This document shows, in pieces, positions 46,961-59,959 of a stretch of DNA of 64,000 nt. A program made the translations under genes and the position numbers. How positions within the stretch are numbered: position 1 is the stretch's first letter; every line of letters starts with the position of its first letter. Below the pieces are notes generated by a model, which saw only the letters and a program-made list of their open reading frames with translations, had not been told where the DNA came from and ran no database searches. The DNA is from Hirsutella rhossiliensis (Eukaryota; Ascomycota; Sordariomycetes; Hypocreales; Ophiocordycipitaceae): positions 1,240,001-1,304,000 of the forward strand of contig NW_025408670.1 of assembly GCF_020360975.1 (NCBI RefSeq), read 5' to 3'.

Positions 46961-49560
46961 TACTATTATAGTAGGACTTTAATAATCCCTTAACTATAAA
47001 AGCGGACTATAGTAGCTATATACTTAAAGAAACCCTATCTTAAGAAGTAAAAGAGTAAAAGAAGCCTATAGTATTCTACTTATATAAACTTATTATAATA
47101 GAAAGGAACTACTTAATCTATAATAATAAGATATTAGTAATTATTAGCTACCTTAAGTAGTAGTAAGCGGAGCTTTATAGCTATAAGAGCTTTAAGATCC
47201 TTATAAACTATAAGAACCTTAAATACTTTATAACTTAATAGTATCTTTTAAAGTAGTAAGCGTACTAAGTAAAGTATCTCTTATACTTTTAGTTTTATAT
47301 TAATTATAAACTAAGTAAGGAGGCTATAGTCGAAAACGCCCTCTTATAAAGAGAGTTAGCCCGACCTACCTTTATAGACCTTAATATATAAGATATATAG
47401 ATAATCCTAGATAAAGCGCTCTAAACTTACTTTAGTACTACTTTATTAAGGGTAAAGGGTAACCCCTTAAAAGGAGCTAGGGTCTAGCCCCCCTTAAGGG
47501 TACGCTTAATATCCCTTAGTATATCTTTTAAGATAAGGAGCTTTAATACTTATAGGACTACTTAGTTTAATAAGGATAAGGGTATATACCTAAAGTATAT
47601 ATAGTATATAGCTAAGGATTAATAAAGTAATTAACTATATAATTATTTAATTATCGGTCTTATATAAAGCTTTAAGGGTCTTAGGTTATTAATATAAGTC
47701 TTAGAGATTTCTTTACTTTATACTTTTTTATCTTTATTAAAGTCGCGTAACTAGCGGCCTTTACTTTAAGAGGGAAAAATAAAAATTTAAATTAATTATA
47801 ATTAAGAAAGATACTTAATTAAATAATTTAAGCCTTTATAAAGCCTTTAAGTATACTTAAAAGGAAGTTAAATAAGGAGCGCTAAGGGTCTTATCTCTTT
47901 AATAGGCTAATATTTATAAGGGTACGATCTTACTTATTAAACTAATAGTATAGGATAGTATATATATAAGTATACGCCGCGCTATAAAGGTAAGGGCGCG
48001 CTCCCTTAACTATAGCCTTAGGTTAAAAGTCTAAGTAAGTAACTACTATATTAACCCCTATAGCTACCTTTACTATATAGGTAAACTATAGGTCTTAGGC
48101 GCGCCGGTAATAATAAAGGCTATAGCTAGGGCGGCCCTCTTAAAAGTTAAGAAGTAAGATAGGTTAAGAGGGCGAATTAAATAGATAATCTATAACTTAA
48201 GCGTAATTAGCTATCTTAGCTATAAGGGTATACTAATAACGATTAGCTAGGACTTTTACTAGCTACTTATAGTATTATATATTTACTATTTCCTTTATAA
48301 CTATAATATTTATAGCTATTTAAAGATCTAGTAAGCGCTTAAGAGAGGGCTATTAAAGTTACTACTAGTCCTTAACTAGTTCTATATATATATATAAATA
48401 GACTTTATTATAGACCTCCTTTTTATAGTAACTAGTAACTATAATCTTTAAGTAATTAAGGACCGTTTAAGTAAGGAGGTAGTATTAAAGCTAATACTAT
48501 CTATAAAAGTAAAGGCTTATACTAAGCGCTTCCTTTAATACTATACCCGCTTTTATTAATAGCTAGCTTTAACTACTAGTAATAAGGGTACTAATTAAAC
48601 TAGCTACTTTTAATAGTACCTTTATAAGCTACTTTAACTTACTTAGTTACTAAGTATAGCCTACTACCTATAAACTAATAAAGGGCTTAAACGCTTTAAC
48701 TAAGAAGTATAAGCTTACCTTTAAAGGGTAATAGCCTATAACTAAGTAAACTAAGATAAGTAGCTTCTTATAGCTTAGATAGCGCTTAATAGTAAGTTAA
48801 ACTCCTCTATTAATATATCCCCCTTCCTTATACTATATAAGTTTAAACTACTATTAGTATAGCCTATTACCATAAATATAAGTATAGAGCGCTACTTAGC
48901 TAGCCTTTTAAAAGGTAGGGCGTCTACCTTTATATAAAAGCTATAATAAGTTATAAAGTTCTATTAATCCTTAATAGCGTCTACTACTTAAGACTAAGAG
49001 TAGTAAGCTAATAAGTTATAGGATCCTATAAATAGGTTTATAGTAAGGGATAAGGTCTAGCTAGACCTCTATAACTATAAGTTAATAAGGCTAAAGAAAA
49101 AGCTTAACTAGCTATACGCTAAGTATATAGTATAGAAGGGACTAAGTTTATAAACTATAAAGCTAAAAGGGTAGCTCTTTAATATCTATAGTATAATTAA
49201 TATTAACCTTTTTTATTATACTATTATAGACCCTTTACTAAGCTAAGTAATAATAGATCCTTAACTAGCCGCTATCTTTATTAAAAGGGAGAAGGAGTTC
49301 TTAGTAAAGAAGTTATAAGTAGCCTATTAAAAAAATATAGGCCGCGGTAAAAGGTATAAAGTCCTTATTAAGTAGTATAGCTACTAGGACCTAATATAAG
49401 AGCTAGCTTTTAAGTTTAAGAGTATAGTAGCTTTAAATAAGTTTAAGGCCTTTTATAGGCTAGTAAAGGAGAACGATAGCTTAGTAGGAGAAGCTACCCC
49501 TTTAATAGTAAAGTAGCTAGTACCTTAAGATATAAAGGAGACCTTGCCTTCCTTTTAAGG
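46961..49560 (+). pseudogene. Gypsy B copy 2 RNase H, integrase and chromodomain remains
   Basis: Co-linear with 42,045-44,290 of copy 1 apart from the MITE at 47,565-47,942. The chromodomain (about 49,330-49,410) again has Trp and Gln codons turned to stops. It has lost more CG sites than copy 1 (for example rtataaag for cgtaaag). No function is possible. Confidence 0.8.
47565..47942 (-). mobile_element. 378-bp MITE, copy 3 (inverted) inside gypsy B copy 2
   Basis: Reverse complement of copies 1 and 2, bounded by gtttaataag and cttattaaac, with TA at 47,563-47,564 and 47,943-47,944. Copy 1 of gypsy B has the empty site at about 42,640 (gactagctagtagtatagg), which proves the insertion and its TA duplication. 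Confidence 0.93.
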
Positions 49561-49904
49561 AAGTAGTAAGGTACTAAGCTTATAGCGGTTACTATACTAA
49601 TATAAGCTATAGGTATATATTATAGATACTATAACTATAGATAATAAGTAGGGCGTACTTAGGTTAATAGTAGTATAAATAAGTTATATTAGCTCTTATA
49701 AGCGCGCTTAAGGATATATAAACTAAGCTTAGTAAGCCTTTTTCTTTAATAGGGTCTTAACTACTAAATAGTTATCTTTATCCTTCTTTTTATCCTCCTT
49801 CCTATCCTCTTCCTTAGTATAAAGCGCGGCCCTAGCTTTAAGGGCGCGGATCTAGCCTTCTAGGCTACCTAGCTAAGTAGCGATAGCGGTAGCGTTAAGG
49901 ATAG

Positions 49905-49975
49905 TAGCGGCGGCGGCGGCGGCGGTACTAGTAGTAGTAAAGGCGGCGGCGGTAGAGGTAGTAGGGGCGGCTAGG
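49905..49975. repeat. GC-rich trinucleotide tract, gypsy B copy 2
   Basis: gcggcggcggcgg and agtagtagta runs, equivalent to 44,575-44,720 in copy 1. Confidence 0.8.
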
Positions 49976-50090
49976 GTAGTAGCGACGGGTGCCCTTAAGA
50001 GAGAGAGAGTTAGCGCTATAGAGAGTATAAGAAAGGGAGCTTATATACTTAGGTATAAGGGCGGCGCGCTTAAGGAACTATTAGTTATAG

Positions 50091-50574
50091 TATAACGACT
50101 AGTATTATTCCTAAGGGATAAACCTATTAAGGGGTTTATATTAATAAATATAATAGGGCGTAGTCTAAGTAATAATAAGTATATTACGTTAGTAATAAGT
50201 TAAAGGTTATAGACTATAGACTATAACTAAGTAATTAAGTAATTAAAATTAAAGGTAAGATCGTAATAGAGATCGTAATAATTATAATATTAAAAGCTAT
50301 TAAGCTATTTATTTAAAGGAGTATTCCGTTCCTTCCTTATATACCTTAAGAGCTTCCTTAGATCGCCGAGAGTACTAAGTAATCCTATAGCCTAGGAGCG
50401 CTAAAGCGCTAAAGCAACCCTACGATCCTAGCTATAAAGCGTTAAAGCGCTAAAGTAACCTATTACTCTAAACTTAATTAGCCTATCGGTCTATTTAATA
50501 TTTCTTACTCCCTACGTTATATGCCCTCGTAATATATACTAGTCCCTATAGTTCGCTAGACCGTAGTTATAATA
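50091..50574 (-). repeat. 3' LTR of gypsy D
   Basis: 484 bp, equal in length to 58,758-59,241. On the element strand it starts tattataacta (TGTTACGACC before RIP, still visible as tattacgacca in the partner) and ends tcgttata. Inside, an agcgctaaagcgctaaagc repeat occurs twice (about 50,397-50,450). Confidence 0.92.
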
Positions 50575-52080
50575 AGATGCCTCCCTTCCTTTTAGTCTTA
50601 CCTTTAAGACCTACTACCTTAGCCGCTATATATAAATATACCCTTATCGTATTATATATAAGTATATCGTTTCTTATTCCTTTATCCTTTTAGGATATAT
50701 AACTAATAGTATATCTAGTTATATTTAAAAATCCTATTCTTATAATTCCGATAAATCGCGTTATTAATTAGAGCTAGCGTCCTAGACCGAGATCTATAGT
50801 ATTAAAATTATACCTTACTCCTATTATTTTCGATTAGGCCTAACTTATAAGGTTAGCGAGCGTTTTAATTAGTATTTTAAATATACCTTTATAGGCCGTT
50901 CTTATAATAGTTATAATATAGCGTCCGCTTATTTATTTTATCCCTTTCCTTCCTTATTATTCTTTTTACTAATATTCCTTTTTTTTAGTTCGTTATATTA
51001 TAAATTAATAGTAAAAGATTAATTTAGATAAACGAAAAGTAAAAGAAGTATTAAAGGAAGTAATAGCTCGCTAAGCTTAGATTAGGAAATAAAAGTATTT
51101 CTTAAAGGACTAAGGTAGTAAGCTATTTTAGCGGGGTATATAAGCTATTAATAAAGAAGATAGTATAACGCGTTCTCCTTAAGATAAATCGGTTTATTTA
51201 TTAAATAAAGAAACTATTACTATTAGCGAGGTTTAATTATTTAATGCCTTAAACGTATTAAACTAAGATACTATTCTTAGTAACCCTATATTTCTAAGTA
51301 AGGGTTCGCTTAGTAGAACTATCGGAGTAGAGAACTCTAGTAGGTTAAATACTTAAGTAGCTCCTAAGTATTTTCCTTTAGTCTATATCCTTTCTATTTA
51401 ATAAGGTATTCTTATTACTAACCCTCGTAGTATAGTAGTTATATACCTAGGAAGCCTACTAGCTATAACGCTAGAGGCGGTTTAAATACCGGCTAGGGGC
51501 ATAATTAATTTTTAGTTAGACTAGTAAACTACGCTAACCTACTTATTAATTAGCTAATTAGCGCTTTTAGAAGCGCTTATAAATATACTAGTAGTCTAGC
51601 CCCGCTATAAGTAGGCCGGCCCGGACCTCGCCTACCTAGACCTAGCTATAAATTTATTAGGTCCTCCCCCCCTAACCTTAGTCTAGGCCCCCCGACCGGG
51701 AAAATAAAAACCCGGGGCCGATACTAGTAACTTAATAAGTACGTCGCGAAGCTAGTACGATAACCTAACTACTAGCCTAGCTAAAGGCTAGTATTAATAA
51801 AAAGAATAGCCTACTAAGCCTTATAGCGGAAAAATAAGGTAGAGCCTAGGAAGATATCGTTATAGGATAAGGTCGGAGATAATTATATAATTAACTATTA
51901 ACCGTTAACTAGGAAACGCTTATACTACCGATTAATACTATATACCCTATATACGTAAAGGAGTTACTTTCTAAGGTTACTTTATAGTAGGGCTAATACG
52001 ATTTTAACTAACTATAATAATACCTAAGATAGCTAGCGTAAGATTCTTATATATTATAACCGCGACCTAGTATAAAGGTA
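50575..52080. other. Gypsy D 3' internal region, no gene recognised
   Basis: About 1.5 kb between the pol end and the 3' LTR, with a GC-richer part at 51,590-51,760 (gggccggcc-like and poly-C runs). Unusually long for a 3' untranslated region. No domain found on either strand. Confidence 0.4.
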
Positions 52081-52084
52081 GACT

Positions 52085-55000
52085 AGCTATAAAAAAAAGG
52101 AGGGTTTTCCTTTAAGTACTTTAGTTTTTCCCTCTTATTTAACGTCGAAGTTCTAGATACCTTTAGATAGGTTACTAGTATAATCTTAATATTTATATTA
52201 CTAACCTTATTTTCTTATATCTAGTATTTATTCTATTTTATATTATTAATTATTATTAACTTTAATTTTTTCCTATAGTTTAGCGTTTTATAGCGCTAGT
52301 TTTAATAATAAGATATAAAATATTAGGTATATCTATATTATTATTAATAGCGAAAGTTTATAGTTAACTTTTAAAATAGTTTTCTTAACCTTAAATAGTT
52401 TAAGTTTCTTAAAATCTAATTTATTACTTAGTTATTTTATTTTAATATTTCGTTATATAAGGTAAACTATATCTCCTTCTTAATAGATTAGTCCCTATAA
52501 TCTTTTCTAATTATAGTAAGTAGATATTCGTTCTTTAATAAATTAAAGTTCTTATTATATCTATTTATATAATCTTTATAGCTAATCTACTTATAGTATC
52601 GCTTATTCTACTTATAGTCTTTATCGAGTAACCTTAAATATATCTAAGTTATATTTATAATTAGCGTATACTAGTAAGAGCTTAGTTATTTTTATAACTA
52701 AGCTATTATAAGCTAGTTTTACTATTAGTAGCTATTTAACTTAATTATTTTATTTATAACTAATATAGTATTATAAATATTATTTAAGCGTTTAATTAAG
52801 TCGTTCTATTTATTTATCTATTTATAAGTAATAAGCTATACTAAGCTTATATTTCGTCCCTAATTATACTATAAGAGCTTACTAAAACTTAGTTATAAAT
52901 ATACTTCCTTTATTAAAGATAATCTTATTTAGTAGTCTATAATTACTAATAATTATTCGTAGGAATATATATACTAGCTCTTTTATATTACTTACTTCTT
53001 TATATAGTAAGAAGTATCTATACTTTATTAATCGGTTAGTAATAACGAATATACTATTATACTTAACGTTAGTTATAAGTTCTTTTAACGGTAGTAGCTT
53101 TATAATATAATTAAAAGCTATTAAATCCTATAGTTTCTTTAGTACTAATAGCGGTTATAATTCTCTATATAGCTTATATTATTTAGCTTTACTTTATATA
53201 TAAAGTTTATATTTTTTAATAACTTATTATACTACTTTCTTAAGCTATAGAAAGTTATATTATCGTTTAATCTATTTTATTATTCTTTAGATTCCTTAGT
53301 ATCTATATACTAAATATTTATATATATCTTATATAACTTTATCTTATAACGCTAGTAGTATCTAGATTTTATTCTTATATATTAGAACTTCTAAATATTC
53401 TATATTATATCCTATTAGTACTTTATATTCTTTTATTTATTTTAGGATCTTTTAATATATTAAGTTATTAGGTTATACTTTAAATATTATATTTAGCTAT
53501 TATTACTAGTAGTTCCTATTTTTATTAATTTCTAAGAGCTATCCTTTTACTATAGGTAATCCTATATTATAGTTACTTTATAGACTAAAGGTATTAGCTC
53601 GACTGTTTTCTATTTCTTTTTTATAGATTATTTTATAGTCAAATTCTAATAAATATTTAGCCTATTAGATCTATTATCCGTTTAACTATTATATAGTTAT
53701 AAAGTATAAGATATTTTTATAATCTATATAGACCTTAACTTTATACTTACTTTTAAGAAGGTAGTATCGAAATTCCTTAAAAGCTTAAATAATTATAAGG
53801 AATTCTTTATTATAGATAGGGTAATTAAGTTCTATACTATATAGCATTTTCGAGTAGAATATAATTAGTTATAGTCTTCCTTTATTATCCTTTTATCTAA
53901 TTTATACTCTTAAAGTAAAGTCTAATATATTAGTTTTAAGTTTAATTTATTATTTTAGATTAAAGGTAGTTAAGACTAGTTCTTATATAATTATAGTCTT
54001 TATATATTTAAAAGCTTCGTTAGCTTTATCGTCCTATATAAATTCTTTTTCCTTCTTTATTAAGTTATATAATAGTACTATAATCTTTTTAAAATCTTTA
54101 ATAAATCGTTAGTAGTAATTTATAAATCCTAGGAAACTTTATATATCCTTAACGTTCTTTAGCGTTAGCTATTCTTTAACTAAGTTAATCTTATCTTATT
54201 ATATTTATATCTCTCTTAGTAAGATCGTATATCTAAGGAAGTCTACTTCCTATATATAGAACTTACTTTTCTTTAGTTTAACTAGTAACTTTATATTTTA
54301 AAGTATACGGAGTACCTTATAGATATATTCTTTATACTCTTTTAGGGTATCTAAGAAGATTAAGATATTATCTAGGTATACTACTATAAAGATATCTAAG
54401 TATTTATATAGGATATTATTAATTATCTATTAAAAGGTAGCCGGTATATTTATAAGTTTAAATAGTATTACTAGATATTTATATAGTCTAAATTTTATTC
54501 TAAAGGCTATTATTTATTTATATCCCTTTTTTATATATATTAAGTTATAAGCGCCTTTAAGGTTAAGGGCTATAAACTATTTTTTACTATATAGTCGATC
54601 TTATAGTTCCGATATATATAGTAATAGTATTCGGTCCTTTATTATAATATTATTTAAGTATCTATAGTTAATAACTAGTTATAGCTTACTATTTTTCTTT
54701 AAAATAAATATAACTAGGTAGTCTATTTCGGATATTAACGTTTATATATATCCCTTTTATAAATTCTTATTAAGGTAGTTATATAGCGTTTATAGTTACT
54801 TTTCGTTTAAGTTATAAATCTTATAGAACGTTAGCGTTATTCTATCCTTAAAATAAATTTCGTAGTCTTATTAACTATATTTAGGTAACCCTATCTTAAG
54901 TTCTTCCTTAAAGAGTTTATTATATTTCTAGTATTTATAGGTAATACTCTTTATTCTATCTTATAGGCTTTATTCTTTCTTTTAAGAGCTAGTTTCTCTT

Positions 55001-58000
55001 AACTTAAGCTCTTTATTAATTTATTAAAGGTCTTTTCTTAAAGTAGTAATAACTCTTTAGATCTTTATATTATATCCTTTATTTTATTTATATCGGATAC
55101 TAAGCTATATAGCTATATTAGTTAGTATATAGGTCTTATTAATCGATTTTATTATATCTATTAGTTTAGTTACTATTTTCGTTTATATTACTAAAGCCTA
55201 TAATAATTTACTTAAACAGTTATTTATATTATCCTATTTAGTAGCTAAATTATTATAAAATTCTACTTTTTTCTAAGTTTACTAGTCCTAGAAACTTATA
55301 TCTTTATTTTAATATAGCTAGCTAGTTTTCTAGTTAATTAGTAGGTTACTCTCCTATAGCTAAAGAAGTCTTAATATAAGGTTATATTCTTTAATATCTA
55401 TAATAATAAAGTTAACTTATTTATTATAGCCCTAGATATTAATATTAAGGTAATTAATCTTTATATTAATAATTCTATTATTATAGTTAAAGGCCTATCC
55501 TTTAATATTTATAAGTTTATATAGATCTTTCTTATATCTTTATATAAGTTAGTAACGATTAACGACTTTAAGTAAAACGTAATTACTTATTACGCTATAA
55601 TCTAAAAGTATATATATATAATATCCCGCGATTTAGATATTTAATACTATTTAGTTACTATAACTTACTATTACTATATATAGGGTCCTTAGATCTTATT
55701 ATATTATACTAGTCTATAGCCCTTTTATAGATAGCGTACCTTATTTTTTACTTAGTCCTTATTTATTTTATTTAGGTATTCTTCTTTAATTTATTATTAA
55801 TATTATTTCTTTATATTTTCGTCGTATAGTATTATATTAGGGCTTAAGAGACTAATTTCTTATAGCTAATTAAAGATTTCTTATTTCTTAATACTATATC
55901 GCTAATATTATATTACTTTATAGTTAATTATATACTATACTTTATAATTCTATTTGTTTTTATACTAAAGGTTAAGTTTTTATTTAGCGTCTTTTTATTT
56001 TTTATATAGTATTTCTATATCGATTTTTCCTTAGTTAAATATAGCTTATAGCCTTTATATATATTACTAATAATCTTTTAATATACCGTTATATCGTTTA
56101 TACTATTCTCGCGAAGAGGTGCGAGAAGTATATAAAAATGCACGAAGGTAAAATTAGAAGTAAGGGGTCGGATAGGTAGGGCAGAGAGATATGATTCTTA
56201 CGGGAGCATTAATTGCGGTAGGGGAGTGATTGTTATATTGCCTTAATTGTCCTTCTTTCCTCTATCTAACGCCCCTCTTTATACCTATCTAGCATCTTAA
56301 TTAATAAAGAAGATCCTGCTTAAAGAAGCTACTAATGTCCTTTCGACTACTGAGCTTTTTACCGGTTTTTCCCCTCTTTTCTAGCCGTTGCCGGCATATC
56401 CGTCTTATCTTTCGCTACCTCTATAGGAAGCTATCGCTACTTCTGCTTCCCCTTATACCCCTACCCTCCTTTCTATACCTCTTTTTAGCTCCTTCTTCCT
56501 TCTTCTATACCGGGTGTTTTTAGCTTCCTTAGTCCCTCGTACTAAGGGATATCTCTAAGAACTACGAAATTAGGCTACGCTTCGCGATAACTATACTTAT
56601 ACTTTATTATATTTATAAACTCTATAGTTTAGGTATATATATTCGTTATAATCTTCTTTATTATATTTAACTTATTATATAAGTCTTTAAAAGATTAAGG
56701 GTTTAAATACTTTAAAGTAAGTAGCGTTATACTATTCCTTTATTTTAGTATATTTATAGATTTTATATATCTTTAAAAGATATCTTATTAATAAACTATA
56801 ATTATCGCAGGATTTAAGTAGTATGCTATAATTAGGTTTTAATAATATAACTTAGTTATTTAGGTAGTATTAATCGATTTTCTAGTAGTTTAGTTTTATA
56901 CTTAGGTAGGGTTTCGAAAGTACTTATCCCTTAAACCTAACTAAGAAAGCGTTATATCGTGCCTTTATCTAAAGGTATATTATATAATCTAGGTAGATAT
57001 ATAATATCTATAAAATATACTTATAGTACTTATAAGTAAGTAGTATTTATAGATTATCTTTAAATTCTCTTTATAGTTACTATTCTCGTTTTAAAGCTAT
57101 AAAGGTATTAACTATAGCGATAGCTATAATATAGTCTCTTTTATATAGTACCGGATACTATCGAATTAATATAGCTTATTAGTTTTTTATAAGAATTTAA
57201 GGTATTTATTAGGTTCTAATTTTAAGTATTTCTTTAAATTCTATAAAGTATAGAGCGTATTCTTTAATTATAGTATTTTCCCTTAGTAATAAAGGTAGTA
57301 GTATAAGTTCGTTCTTATCTTTTATTTCTCTAGGTATTTCTTATTTTTTAGAGCTTATATCGTTAATACTTTATTATTCCTCTTTAAGTTTTTATCTAAG
57401 TTTCGTAAGTATAAGGGCTACGTTTATATCTTCTTTATTATATTATTTATAGACTACTTACTATTATTATTAATCTTTACTTTATATATCTTCTTAGAAT
57501 TATTTACCGTTCTTCTTAATTTAGTCTTAAGAGACTCCTTTAAGATAGGGGTGTTTTAGTTTTATAAATTTAACTTATTTCTATATTTTAAGATCCCTTC
57601 GTTATATTATTATAAGGGTCTTCTTTAATAGCTTTAGGAACTATCTAATACCGTTCTTATCGCTTAAGTATATTATATATTTATTATTATAGTATATAGT
57701 TTAACTAAGGAGTTTATACTTTAGTTCCTATCTATTAGTAGCGTTTAGGTATTTCTTACCTTTTAGGGCTAGTACTTAATAGGTTTTCTTCTCCTTATAA
57801 GGTTATCTATATTCTTTAAAGTAATATCTAAGTTTCCTATAGTTAAAATACTTTCCTTTACCTTTCTATATTATACTTAAATCTATTAGTCTAGGATTTA
57901 TTATATATACCTAAGCTATTTATATTTCGCGCTTTTTCTTATAGCTAGCGCGTTAACTAAAGTTAATTTTATAGGAAGGGTTTTAGTTTCCTCTTCCTTA

Positions 58001-58700
58001 TTTCTTTTCTTAGCGTTATATATACTATCTATTATTAATTTATACTACTATAGTAATATAGTCTAAGAGGTTATTAAGTCGATTTTCCTTATAGAGCTTA
58101 TCTTTAACTTCTTCTTTAAGCTTATTATAGAATCTTAATATAAGGGGTTCGTTGTCCTAATTAAGCTTTAAGGTAACTTAACGGAACTTCGTAGTATAAT
58201 CTAATACTAAGATCTTTTATTAAAGTTCTTAAAGTTTTTATTCGGCTTTTAATTCCTTATTAGTTATTTTAAATACCTTTATAATAGCTTCTTTTAATCC
58301 TTAGAAACTAGTAAAGACTTTATTTATCTTATTATCTTATCGCGCTAGTTAGTTATTAAGAAAATCCCTTATAATAGGTCTAAACTAAGTAAGTACTATT
58401 CTAAATAAATAATTTCCTATATAAAATACCTTTTTAACTAGGTCTAAGAGTTTAGTAAGGTTAAACCGGTAATAGGCCTTAAGTTAGGTAAGAAAGTCTT
58501 AAAGCGTACTATAAGTACTATTAAATAGTCCTAGCTATTTTAGTTTAACTACTTCTTTAAGGTCCCTAACTTATCTATTACCTCCTTTATTCCTAAGTAA
58601 CTATACCTTATATTAAAGGGTAATAATCTCGCGTATTATATCTTAAGGCGATATAGTAGCTCTAAAGTTAGTTAATCTAGCTTACTATATAAGTATATTA
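52085..58700 (-). pseudogene. Gypsy D gag-pol, RIP-decayed
   Basis: Minus-strand order: a gag-like region (about 58,700-57,500), then RT with VVYLDNILIFL (family YLDDILIFS) at 54,352-54,384. RNase H follows near 53,760-53,590 with SKYKVKVYIDYKNILYF and FDYKIIYKKEIENSRANTFS (family GK.N..ADALSR). The integrase lies below about 53,450, and the coding end is near 52,085. Protease and integrase details are too decayed to place exactly. Sequence is almost free of CA/TG. Confidence 0.75.
56102..56594 (-). mobile_element. Solo LTR of copia A inside gypsy D
   Basis: 56,107-56,589 (483 bp), minus orientation, with exact duplication actat at 56,102-56,106 and 56,590-56,594. It keeps more CA/TG than the surrounding gypsy D, so it arrived later. 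The 62-codon ORF at 56,335-56,523 is the same LTR artefact as at 16,128 and 21,970. Confidence 0.94.
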
Positions 58701-58757
58701 ATAGTTACGATATTACTTAAAGTAACGTAGTATTATACTAAATAAGAGCTTTTAACG

Positions 58758-59241
58758 TATAATAACTAGTATTACTTTTAAGGGATAAACCTATTAAGGG
58801 GTTTATATTAATAGAAATAATAAGGCGTAGTCTAAGTAATAATAAGTATATTATATTAATAATAAGTTACAGGTTATAGACTATAGACTATAACTAAGTA
58901 ATTAAGTAATTAAAATTAAAGGTAAGATCGTAATAAAGATTATAATAATTATAATATTAAAAGCTATCGAGCTATCTATCTAAAGGAGTATTCCGTTCCT
59001 TCCTTATATACCTTAAGAGCTTCCTTAGATCGCTAAGAGCACTAGGTAATCCTATAGCCTAGGAGCGCTAGAGCGCTAGAGCGATCCTATAATCCTAGCT
59101 ATAGAGCGTTAAAGCGCTAAAGTAACCCGTCGCTCTAAACTTAATTAGCCCGTTAGTCCGTTTAATATTCCTTACTCCCTACGTTACGTGCCCTCGTAAT
59201 ATATACTAGTCCCCGCGGTTTGCTAGACCGTGGTCGTAATA
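58758..59241 (-). repeat. 5' LTR of gypsy D
   Basis: 484 bp; on the element strand starts tattacgaccacggtctagc. Less mutated than the 3' LTR (keeps cacggt, gcacgtaacg). Confidence 0.92.
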
Positions 59242-59482
59242 TACGGTAGGCGGCGGCTATAGCGGTTAAAGCGCGCTTAGCCTTATTTTAATCCTTCCGA
59301 AGCTTCGCGGCGCTTTAAGCCGTGGTATTATAAGTAAAGACGGGCGGCATAACTTTATAAGCGCGGCTAGCTATTAAACCTAAAGGTTCTAAGTAATCCT
59401 AAAATTAGAAAGATATAGCTATAATATAGTAGATTAATTAAATTAAGGAAGGTAGGCCTATATAGCCCGCTAAGATCTATAT

Positions 59483-59514
59483 ATTATATATATATATATA
59501 TATATCTATATATC
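59483..59514. repeat. (TA)n microsatellite
   Basis: About 15 imperfect TA units near the downstream end of copia C. Confidence 0.85.
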
Positions 59515-59959
59515 TTACTTAAGGGCGCCCTTAAGGCCCCTTTTTAAGGTCTCTTAAGCTTTCTTATAATAAGTTATCTTTTTATCTCTTTATTATATAT
59601 AACCCTTACTCTTATTATTTTAATATACCCTCCTAGCTAACCTTATAATAGAAGGGAAGCTAGCTTAATTCCTTTAATAGGCTTAAATATCTTAAATATA
59701 AGGTCTTTACTAAAGTTTTAATAATTAAAGCGGAATAGTTAGATATTCCGGTCGGGTCTAGCTTAATAGCTTATAGTAGTATAGCGACTATAATAGGTAC
59801 GTTTAGTATTAAAGTTTAAATTATAGGCTCTTTAGCCTAAATTTAGGTTAATTTCGCCTCTTATTCTATATTACCCTTATCTTATCGCGCGTATAGTTAC
59901 TCTTAGAGCTTAGCTTCGTTAGCTTTAAGTAGAACTTACGCTTTAAATTACTTAGTAAT

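Larger units (their letters stand above)
50086..59246 (-). mobile_element. Gypsy D, full-length Ty3/gypsy element nested in gypsy B copy 2
   Basis: Element 50,091-59,241 with two 484-bp LTRs (50,091-50,574 and 58,758-59,241). It is flanked by tatag (50,086-50,090) and tacgg (59,242-59,246), a duplication whose left copy shows two transitions. Copy 1 of gypsy B supplies the empty site (about 44,825). Internal coding is on the minus strand. A solo copia A LTR sits in it at 56,107-56,589. Confidence 0.92.
46961..59380 (+). mobile_element. Gypsy B copy 2, truncated, split by MITE copy 3 and gypsy D
   Basis: Starts at the equivalent of 42,045 in copy 1 (within RNase H) and runs co-linear through integrase and chromodomain to the GC-rich 3' region. 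Gag, RT and the 5' LTR are missing. Gypsy D (50,091-59,241) interrupts it; the 3' region resumes at 59,242 (taggcggcgg, matching copy 1 near 44,830) and ends about 59,380 at gcgcggctagct. No 3' LTR follows. Confidence 0.85.
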
